The position numbers were made by a program, and so were the translations under genes. From contig CAKOYA010000041.1 in the NCBI GenBank assembly GCA_934130325.1, positions 1 through 7,276 on the forward strand: a stretch of 7,276 bases of DNA. Direction: 5' to 3'. How positions within the stretch are numbered: position 1 is the first letter of the stretch; each line of letters starts with the position of its first letter. Positions 1-5,076 of the stretch are shown here, one piece after another. Below the pieces are notes generated by a model that was given only the letters and a program-made list of their open reading frames with translations, had not been told where the DNA came from and searched no databases. This DNA comes from an uncultured Clostridia bacterium. Its GTDB lineage: Bacteria > Bacillota > Clostridia > TANB77 > CAG-465.

Positions 1-23
1 GTTTAATTGCAATTTTTTTTGCT

Positions 24-60
24 AAAAAATATCGTTGAGGTGTAATTTACACCCCAACGA
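24..60 (-). terminator. Rho-independent terminator closing the minus-strand DUF1294 unit
   Basis: The arms at 32-45 and 47-60 are inverted repeats of 14 bases with almost no spacer. Read on the minus strand the one imperfect position becomes a G-U wobble, while on the plus strand it is an A-C mismatch. The minus-strand product is followed by TATTTTTT. Both facts favour the minus strand, downstream of the DUF1294 gene. The very short loop means the innermost pairs must open in the RNA. Confidence 0.7.
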
Positions 61-80
61 ATATTATAGAACCAAAAAAA

Positions 81-111
81 TGTAGTCTGTAATAGCAGGC
101 TACATTTTTTT
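81..111 (+). terminator. Terminator, probably for a plus-strand gene lying before the window
   Basis: A 9-bp stem, TGTAGTCTG (81-89) with CAGGCTACA (96-104), has a six-base loop and is followed by seven T. The one non-Watson-Crick pair is T-G on the plus strand but C-A on the minus strand, so it folds better as a plus-strand RNA. An A run at 74-80 could let it work in both directions. It overlaps the stop codon (102-100) of the frame-restored DUF1294 gene, so the two transcription units end inside one another. Confidence 0.7.
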
Positions 112-391
112 AAAGTAAACAAGGAAAATGATAAATATATGAACAAAAAATATAACTGGTATTCCTAAGCTGAATTTTTTCTTTTTAGTTTTATGATGAA
201 AAAGGTACATTCCGAATTAAAACGCCAATATCACCAAATATCAAGGCCATAAAAATAATAAATTTTTCAGGTATTCGCCATTTATTTTTTATCGCCATAT
301 ACTTATCATATTGCATAATAAACATTGATAATATATTTATGAAAATAATATACAACGCCATTATATACTTAATATTAATTTCCAAAAACAT
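100..391 (-). CDS. DUF1294 family small membrane protein, interrupted by one apparent +1 frameshift
   Basis: DUF1294 proteins are short (about 85-100 residue) multi-helix membrane proteins of unknown function. The first part shows the family's YDKYMA and KWRIPEK motifs, then a hydrophobic stretch ending GDIGVLI. The uninterrupted frame then reads R-N-V-P-F-S-S-stop. If the C at plus-strand position 214 is skipped, the frame continues GMYLFHHKTKKKK, FSLGIPVIFF and a last membrane segment, and ends at a TAG at 102-100. That is the expected DUF1294 C-terminus, giving about 94-96 residues. Three membrane helices are visible in the joined product. The start is uncertain. TTG at 385 sits eight bases after AGGAG (398-394), while ATG at 391 and GTG at 394 are too close to that site. 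The gene begins about five bases after the upstream gene ends, so the two are probably co-transcribed. Without frameshifting or correction the product would lack its last third. Confidence 0.8.
211..214 (-). other. Apparent +1 frameshift site in DUF1294 (CGG followed by A)
   Basis: On the minus strand the zero frame reads GTT TTA ATT CGG AAT GTA. Skipping the C gives GTT TTA ATT GGA ATG TAC, which encodes the conserved V-L-I-G-M-Y. The single extra base is the complement of G214. It is not in a homopolymer, so simple slippage on a base run does not explain it. The zero-frame stop comes seven codons after CGG. The same CGGA arrangement breaks mtaB at 3810-3813. Confidence 0.6.
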
Positions 392-396
392 CACTC

Positions 397-1017
397 CTAG
401 TCTTTTATGTGTTTTATATCATATAGTAATATGAAAATTAAAAAATTTTCTATGGTAAATTCCTCCATTCTTGCTGTGAATATGTCTAAAAATCTTTTTT
501 GAGGAATTATTTCGTCAGTTATGAATCGTTCCAACTTTAGCTTACCTGTCAATACTTTTTGAAGTTTTTTCTTAAAGTTAAAAGAACGTTTTATTATTTT
601 GGAATAAGAAATTATTTGATTTTTTTGATTAACAACTGATATTCTACAAGCTTCTAACACTTTTTGATAGTTCGTTAATTTTGTAGAGTCTACGATCCAT
701 TGTGAAAACGGAATTTCGCCATTATTTGTGTGATAGCGAAAAACTAAATTGGCTAACATGCCACTAAAATTTCTAATCTCTGTTATTGCAGCATATATAA
801 CTGATTCATCAATAAATCGTTTTTGTTCAACTTGCCACTCATTTAAAATGTCAAATAATGCTTGTTCGTAATTGTATATTCCATCTTCAACCATGTGAAT
901 ATTTACCTCTTGACACATCATTGGTATTACATGAAATATTCTTTGATGGCATCGGTCACCACTTGTCATTAACCGTGTAGATTTTTCCTTAATTTTATTT
1001 TCAATTTCCTTATGCAT
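397..1017 (-). CDS. Unrecognised 206-aa soluble protein
   Basis: I do not recognise the family. The ATG at 1017 follows AGGAGG (about ten bases upstream) and a strong promoter, and the frame has the same AT-rich codon use as its neighbours, so it is very likely a real gene. The protein is mostly predicted helix, with no signal peptide and no clear membrane segment. The last 20 residues are hydrophobic (ENFLIFILLYDI). It contains a GDRCHQRIF stretch near residues 20-28, a few Cys and His without a metal-binding spacing, and a basic KRSFNFKKKLQKVL segment around residues 143-156. Codon 15 (plus-strand 973-975) is one of only four in-frame CGG codons in the window; skipping a base there would meet TAA at once, so it must be read in frame. 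The gene sits directly before DUF1294 in one unit. No function is inferred. Confidence 0.8.
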   Translation of the reverse strand: MHKEIENKIKEKSTRLMTSGDRCHQRIFHVIPMMCQEVNIHMVEDGIYNYEQALFDILNEWQVEQKRFIDESVIYAAITEIRNFSGMLANLVFRYHTNNGEIPFSQWIVDSTKLTNYQKVLEACRISVVNQKNQIISYSKIIKRSFNFKKKLQKVLTGKLKLERFITDEIIPQKRFLDIFTARMEEFTIENFLIFILLYDIKHIKD

Positions 1018-1069
1018 TAAAATGCGCCTCCTATTTATTTAAATAAAGATAAAAAATTCTCTATTATAC

Positions 1070-1098
1070 ATTTTATCACATAATCAGTTTTATGTCAA
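1070..1098 (-). promoter_or_regulatory. Promoter of the minus-strand unit
   Basis: On the minus strand a perfect TTGACA (1098-1093) is followed after exactly 17 bases by TAAAAT (1075-1070), with TGA just before it as an extended -10. The ATG at 1017 lies about 50 bases downstream, after AGGAGG. It is arranged back to back with the rpmF promoter and leaves about 32 bases between the two -35 boxes. Confidence 0.85.
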
Positions 1099-1130
1099 AT
1101 ATAAAAACTTAAAAAAACTGTCTAAAAAAC

Positions 1131-1159
1131 TTGACTTTGTAAAATAAGTAGTATATAAT
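1131..1159 (+). promoter_or_regulatory. Promoter of rpmF
   Basis: TTGACT (1131-1136), a 17-base spacer and a consensus TATAAT (1154-1159). Initiation near 1166 would give a leader of about 75 bases. In many bacteria rpmF follows a DUF177/YceD gene. Here the upstream gene is divergent and unrelated, so L32 has its own promoter. Confidence 0.85.
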
Positions 1160-1193
1160 ATACTAGTAACAAATTGATACTTGAAGCGTTTTG

Positions 1194-1215
1194 TATATTA
1201 GTATTATCTAATATA
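1194..1215 (+). promoter_or_regulatory. Small A/U hairpin in the rpmF leader
   Basis: TATATTAG (1194-1201) and CTAATATA (1208-1215) are perfect inverted repeats around a six-base loop, ending about ten bases before the SD AAGGAGG (1226-1232). The stem is made almost wholly of A-U pairs and may arise by chance in sequence this AT-rich. It could be part of a ribosomal-protein leader control element, but nothing here proves that. Confidence 0.3.
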
Positions 1216-1240
1216 ATAGCTTTTTAAGGAGGGAATATAA

Positions 1241-1438
1241 ATGGCACAACCAAAAAGAAGATGGTCAAAAGAAAGAACACATTTAAGACGTTCAACATGG
1301 AAAATAGAAGAAAAAAATATATCTACTTGTTCAAATTGTGGTGAACCAGTGCTTTCACATAAAGCATGTCCATCATGTGGTTATTACAACAAAAAACAAG
1401 CAGTTGAGATTAAAGAAAAAAAAGAAGCAAATAATTAA
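1241..1438 (+). CDS. rpmF: 50S ribosomal protein bL32
   Basis: The 65-residue protein has the L32 signature from its first residues: MAQPKRRWSKERTHLRRS, then W-K, then a four-cysteine zinc ribbon. CSNC (residues 31-34) and CPSC (residues 44-47) are spaced as in the zinc-binding (C+) form of L32. L32 lies on the large subunit near the L17/L22 region. Four intact cysteines suggest a zinc-dependent paralogue rather than a zinc-independent one. The basic and glutamate-rich tail after Y49 is ordinary. The start is decided by AAGGAGG eight bases before ATG. A strong promoter lies upstream and a terminator immediately downstream, so it is largely a single-gene unit. Confidence 0.97.
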   Translation: MAQPKRRWSKERTHLRRSTWKIEEKNISTCSNCGEPVLSHKACPSCGYYNKKQAVEIKEKKEANN

Positions 1439-1443
1439 TGTAG

Positions 1444-1470
1444 TACTCCACATTTTAGTGGGGTATTTTT
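1444..1470 (+). terminator. Terminator after rpmF
   Basis: TACTCCAC (1444-1451) pairs with GTGGGGTA (1458-1465) through one T-G wobble around ATTTTA, and is followed by TTTTTCTTTTT. The SD of the next gene starts only a few bases after the T run. Transcription of DUF512 therefore depends on read-through, or on a promoter I cannot see. Confidence 0.85.
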
Positions 1471-1478
1471 CTTTTTGT

Positions 1479-1493
1479 GAGGTGAGTAATATA
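1479..1493 (+). promoter_or_regulatory. SD site placed for an ATA start of the DUF512 gene
   Basis: GAGGTGA (1479-1485) matches the anti-SD over seven bases. The codon at the best distance is ATA at 1491, with GAGG ending eight bases before it, the same spacing as for rpmF. No ATG, TTG or GTG lies in frame at a usable distance; GTG 1482 is inside the SD itself. Confidence 0.5.
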
Positions 1494-2885
1494 GTAAAGG
1501 GGAAAATTACTGGTGTAAAAGATGGAAGTATTGCACAGGAGATAGGATTAAAAAAAGGAGATATCTTACTCTCAATAAATGGTGAAAGTTTGTATGATAT
1601 ACTAGATTATAAGTTTAATGAATCAGATTTTTTAGTTGAACTTGAAATTAAACATGAAAATGGAGAAGTTGAAATATATGAAATTGAAAAGGACGAAGGT
1701 GAAGAACTGGGAATTATTTTTGAAACAGAACTCATAGATAAACCAAGAAATTGCTATAACAAATGTATATTCTGTTTCATGGAACAACTGCCTAAAAACG
1801 TCAGAGAAACCTTAATTTTTAAGGATGATGATTATAGGTTATCATTTTTTTCAGGGAATTATATTACTTTAACTAATATGAAGGAATTTGATATTGATAG
1901 AATAATAAAATATAGATTATCTCCAATTAACATTTCAATTCATGCTACTGATGAAAAGGTAAGATGTATGATGTTGAATAATAAAAATGCAGGAAAAGTA
2001 CTAAAATACTTAGATAAGTTATATGAAGCAGGAATTACTATGAATATTCAAATTGTACTTTGCAAAGGGATAAATGATGGGCAAATTTTAGATAAAACAA
2101 TTAATGATTTATCTAAATATGCTCCTATATTAAAAAGTATATGTATTGTTCCTGTTGGTCTTTCTGACAAAAGAGAAGGGCTATATAATCTGGAACTACT
2201 AGATAAAGATGATTCAAAAAGAGTAATAATACAAATTGAAAAATATCAACGAAAGTTTAAAAAAATGTATAATACTCCACTTGTTTTTTTAGCGGATGAA
2301 TTTTATTTAAAAGCAGATGAAAGTTTTCCTGACTATGAAGATTATGGCGAATTTGGTCAAATAGAGGATGGAATAGGTATGACGCCACTTTTCGAACATG
2401 ACTTTATTAATGAGTTAAAAAGATTAAAACCAGACCATACATGCCAAAGAGATATAATATTGGTTGTTGGAAAAATTGTTGAACAATATATGAAAGAAAA
2501 AGCACATAATATACAAGAAAAATTTCCTAATGTAAAAATAAAAGTAGTGGCACCGGTTAATAATTATTTTGGAAAAGATATTACTGTTACTGGATTACTT
2601 ACAGGTAGTGATATATATAGTTCATTAAAAAACAATCTTAAAGAGGAAGAATATGTAGTAATTTGTGATGTTATGTTAAAAGATGACGAGGATATATTTT
2701 TAGACAACATGAAACTTGAGGAATTGCAGAAATTACTAAATAAAAAGATAATTGTAACGGATGGAACTGCAAAATGTTTTATAGATGCTATTGTGTATAA
2801 AAATAGTAATAAAAATATATTTAAGTACAATAATGATAGGGAGAAAAGTAGTTATGAAAACTCCCAAGAAAATTTAAAATTTTAA
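1482..2885 (+). CDS. DUF512 family PDZ/radical-SAM iron-sulfur protein
   Basis: Counting from GTG 1482, residues 5-65 form a PDZ-like domain (GSIAQEIGLKKGDILLSING). A cluster of Cys91, Cys95 and Cys98 follows in the CX3CX2C spacing of radical SAM enzymes (NKCIFCFMEQLPKNVR). The radical-SAM-like core continues with SFFSGNYITLTN and ISIHATDEKVR. The DUF512 domain includes ADEFYLKADESFPDYEDY from residue 271 and IEDGIGMTPL. The length, about 465 residues, is normal for the family. The biochemical role of the family is not established; the motifs imply an S-adenosylmethionine-dependent iron-sulfur enzyme. The start is unclear. GTG 1482 is the nearest standard start but lies inside the SD GAGGTGA (1479-1485). 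ATA 1491 has ideal spacing and aligns with where relatives begin (M-V-x-G-K-I). An in-frame extension upstream to 1338 only overlaps rpmF and its terminator and is not credible. No clear terminator follows. Confidence 0.9.
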   Translation: MSNIVKGKITGVKDGSIAQEIGLKKGDILLSINGESLYDILDYKFNESDFLVELEIKHENGEVEIYEIEKDEGEELGIIFETELIDKPRNCYNKCIFCFMEQLPKNVRETLIFKDDDYRLSFFSGNYITLTNMKEFDIDRIIKYRLSPINISIHATDEKVRCMMLNNKNAGKVLKYLDKLYEAGITMNIQIVLCKGINDGQILDKTINDLSKYAPILKSICIVPVGLSDKREGLYNLELLDKDDSKRVIIQIEKYQRKFKKMYNTPLVFLADEFYLKADESFPDYEDYGEFGQIEDGIGMTPLFEHDFINELKRLKPDHTCQRDIILVVGKIVEQYMKEKAHNIQEKFPNVKIKVVAPVNNYFGKDITVTGLLTGSDIYSSLKNNLKEEEYVVICDVMLKDDEDIFLDNMKLEELQKLLNKKIIVTDGTAKCFIDAIVYKNSNKNIFKYNNDREKSSYENSQENLKF

Positions 2886-2923
2886 CATAAATTAGTAAGT
2901 TCGTAAATATTATGTAAAATTGA

Positions 2924-2952
2924 TTGACTTTTTTACTCTAAAATGTTAAAAT
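2924..2952 (+). promoter_or_regulatory. Promoter of the four-helix membrane protein gene
   Basis: TTGACT (2924-2929), a 17-base spacer and TAAAAT (2947-2952), with TG one base before the -10 as an extended -10. The coding start follows about 55 bases later, after AAGGGGAG. Confidence 0.8.
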
Positions 2953-3008
2953 GTATTTAGGGATATATCAACTAAAAATAAAATTTTATTTTAAGGGGAG
3001 TGGATGAC

Positions 3009-3641
3009 ATGTTATTGGCTAATGGTTTAGGAGTATTATTTTTAATAAGAATATTTTTGAATTTAGTTACTTTATTCCGGAAGGATTTTTTAATTTTTAC
3101 TATTGGTGTTGAAATTATAAGTTTTGTTTTTAATTTCATTTTGATATTTAAATATTTACCGAAGTGTAAAGAAGTATTTATCAAAATGAGAAAAATGCTT
3201 ATAATGAATTTCATATTTTCACTTTTATCGTCGATTGCAAGCATTGCATCACTTTGTTATAGTGAAAAGTGTATCATTATGTTTGTGTTGATGCTGTTTT
3301 TGTCTGTGCATTATGGTAAATATTTATATGTTAAAATCGATGTACCTAAAAAACAGGTATACTCAAAGGTAATAAAAATTTTACCGATACATAGGTATGA
3401 ATCTATAATTTTTAGTATGGAAGGAGATAGAGTAAGGATTATTTACATTAATAAAGAAAATTCCCAAAAAACAACTATTTCAGTAGATAGAAAAAGAATA
3501 TGTCAAATACCAGTGAAAGACGAGTCTAGAATTGAAAAAATTAAAATATTCTCTGTTAAGGAAAATATTTTCGGACAGAGAGAAGAAATGATAGAAAATA
3601 TTGTCATTAAAGTTTTTATTGCTGATAAAAGCGTTGAATAA
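3009..3641 (+). CDS. Unrecognised 210-aa membrane protein with four predicted helices
   Basis: I do not recognise the family. ATG 3009 is chosen because AAGGGGAG (2993-3000) ends eight bases before it; an in-frame GTG at 3000 overlaps that SD. Hydrophobic segments lie at about residues 2-23, 26-49, 62-83 and 86-107. A polar C-terminal domain of about 100 residues follows, rich in Lys, Ile and Glu, with beta-like alternation (DRVRIIYINKEN, KTTISVDRK). The gene has its own promoter and terminator, so it forms a single-gene unit. Codon 24 (3078-3080) is CGG followed by AAG. Reading +1 there would stop within a few codons, so CGG must be decoded in frame, presumably as Arg in a short loop (F-R-K-D) between helices 1 and 2. 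A membrane-bound sensor or anchor is possible, but nothing shows it. Confidence 0.75.
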   Translation: MLLANGLGVLFLIRIFLNLVTLFRKDFLIFTIGVEIISFVFNFILIFKYLPKCKEVFIKMRKMLIMNFIFSLLSSIASIASLCYSEKCIIMFVLMLFLSVHYGKYLYVKIDVPKKQVYSKVIKILPIHRYESIIFSMEGDRVRIIYINKENSQKTTISVDRKRICQIPVKDESRIEKIKIFSVKENIFGQREEMIENIVIKVFIADKSVE

Positions 3642-3656
3642 TTTTCAACGCTTTTT
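3627..3656 (+). terminator. Terminator overlapping the end of the membrane protein gene
   Basis: AAAAGCGTTGAA (3627-3638) pairs perfectly with TTCAACGCTTTT (3644-3655), and the T-rich 3' arm supplies the T run. The TAA stop (3639-3641) lies in the loop, so the last coding codons form the left arm. Confidence 0.9.
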
Positions 3657-3732
3657 ATATTTTATTAATCAGTATTAATACAAATATTGATCTAGTAAAT
3701 TTAAAATTAAGTATACATAAATTGAAATATAC

Positions 3733-3761
3733 TTGAAAAAAAATGTCAAATATAGTAAAAT
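3733..3761 (+). promoter_or_regulatory. Promoter of the mtaB unit
   Basis: TTGAAA (3733-3738), a 17-base spacer and TAAAAT (3756-3761). A 7-base inverted repeat, AAGTATA (3709-3715) and TATACTT (3728-3734), touches the -35 box. It could be an operator, though A/T repeats of this size are common here. Confidence 0.75.
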
Positions 3762-3785
3762 TAATAAAAATGGAGTTGAGAAAAA

Positions 3786-5076
3786 TTGAAGGTAGCATTT
3801 TATACGTTGCGGATGTAAGGTAAATAAGTATGAGACATCCTTAATGAAAGAAAAATTTATGGATAGAAAATATAAAATTGTAGATTTTAATGAAGAAGCT
3901 GATATTTACGTAATAAATTCATGCTCTGTTACAAATCTTTCAACCAGAAAAACTCGTCAAGAGTTAAGTAAAGCTAAAAAACATGGAAAATTAGTTGTGT
4001 TATGTGGGTGCTACGCTCAAGAAATAAAAGATAAAACAGACTTAAAAAATGTAGATATCATTATTGGTAATGAAGAGAAAAATGATATTGTTGATATTGT
4101 TGAATCATATATGAAAGAAAAAAAGTTTGTTTTTGAAGTATCTGATATTGCTAATGTAAAGAAATATTCACAAAAGGGGAGTTTAAGCCAAAAAAATACT
4201 ATTAGAGAAAGTATAAAAATAGAAGATGGGTGTAATAATTTTTGTTCATATTGCATAATCCCTTACGTAAGGGGGAGGGTGAGGAGCAGAAATATTAATC
4301 AAATTGAAGAGGAAGTTAAAAATTTAGTTAAAACAGGTGTTGGTGAAATTGTTTTAGTAGGGATAGAAATAGCATCTTATGGTAAGGATATTTATGATGA
4401 AAAAATTTCTTTAATTGATGTTATAGAGAGAATAAATAAAATAGAAGGATTAAAAAGAATTAGATTGGGTTCTATAGAACCTAGATTTTTAACAGATGAA
4501 AATATTTTAAGACTCTCTAAAATAGATAAGTTATGTCCACATTTTCATTTGTCAGTTCAGAGTTTGGATAACAATGTTTTAAGAAGGATGAATAGAAAAT
4601 ATACAAGAGAATTTGTACTTGAAATTGTTAATAAACTAAGGATGTATATAAAAGATGTAGCATTAACCTGTGATATTATTGTAGGTTTTCCAGGAGAAAC
4701 GGAAGACGAATTTAAAAATACTGTAGAGGCTGTAAATGAAATCTCTTTTTATGAAATGCATGTTTTTAAATATTCAAAAAGAAAATGGACAAAAGCAGCT
4801 ACTATGGAAAATCAGGTAGATGGTAATGTTGCCTTAAAGAGAAGTGAAACTTTGATAAAAATCGCAAATAATAACAAATTAAAGTATATGCAAAATTATT
4901 TAGGCAAAAACAAAGGTGTATTATTTGAATCATATTCAAATGGATATTTGTATGGATATACAGATAATTATATTAAAGTAAAAGTTAAAGGTGAAAAGAA
5001 ACTATGGGGAACTCTTCAAAAAATAGAATTATGCTCAATAGAAAAAGAATTAATGCTAGGAAAATTATTACAATAA
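3786..5076 (+). CDS. mtaB: MtaB, tRNA t6A37 methylthiotransferase, with an apparent +1 frameshift at codon 9
   Basis: MtaB is a radical SAM methylthiotransferase that converts t6A37 to ms2t6A37 in tRNAs reading ANN codons. The MTTase domain shows Cys46 (NSCSVTN) and Cys75 (CGCYAQ). The radical SAM cluster is Cys149, Cys153 and Cys156 (GCNNFCSYC). The MtaB hallmarks IIPYVRGRVRSR, LVGIEIASYG, HLSVQS and DIIVGFPGE follow, and then a TRAM-like C-terminus after NQVDGNV. An uninterrupted frame runs only from ATG 3844. The expected N-terminus lies upstream: TTG 3786, after GGAG (3772-3775), gives K-V-A-F-Y-T-L, then CGG ATG TAA. Skipping C3810 gives LGCKVNKYETSLM, the conserved start with Cys10, in frame with 3844. 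The joined protein is 429 residues, a normal length for the family. Starting at 3844 would remove Cys10, one of three ligands of the auxiliary cluster. Residue numbers here refer to the joined form. The 3' end overlaps the CapA-like gene. Confidence 0.9.
3810..3840 (+). other. Apparent +1 frameshift site in mtaB (CGGA) with a hairpin
   Basis: The zero frame reads ACG TTG CGG ATG TAA, with the stop at 3816-3818. Skipping C3810 gives ACG TTG GGA TGT AAG, which encodes T-L-G-C-K as in the family. GGATGT (3811-3816), which starts at the shifted codon, is perfectly complementary to ACATCC (3835-3840), forming a 6-bp stem with an 18-base loop. Stimulatory structures usually lie a few bases further downstream, so the stem may be incidental. 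C3810 is not in a homopolymer. Confidence 0.6.

Noticed and set aside
1338..1481. In-frame upstream extension of the DUF512 protein
   Set aside because: It would overlap rpmF out of frame and run through the rpmF terminator, and the residues resemble no part of the family.
2564..2830. Open frame antisense to the DUF512 gene
   Set aside because: It lies wholly within a well-supported gene on the other strand. Its hydrophobic, Ser/Phe-rich translation is what antisense of AT-rich coding DNA gives, and it has no convincing SD.
2854..2877. Seven-codon frame MKTPKKI after GGGAG at the end of the DUF512 gene
   Set aside because: It is too short and lies inside the DUF512 tail; it could be the remains of a coupled downstream gene, but nothing supports this.
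2972..3244. Open frame antisense to the four-helix membrane protein gene
   Set aside because: The opposite strand has a promoter, SD and terminator in register; this frame has none.
3810..3812. Simple reassignment of CGG to another amino acid as the explanation of the frame breaks
   Set aside because: A changed amino acid would not move the frame; both sites need a one-base shift. Reassignment or loss of the tRNA could only be a background cause.
4017..4256. Open frame antisense to mtaB
   Set aside because: It lies inside the conserved MtaB coding region, and its Ser/Phe-rich translation is a shadow.
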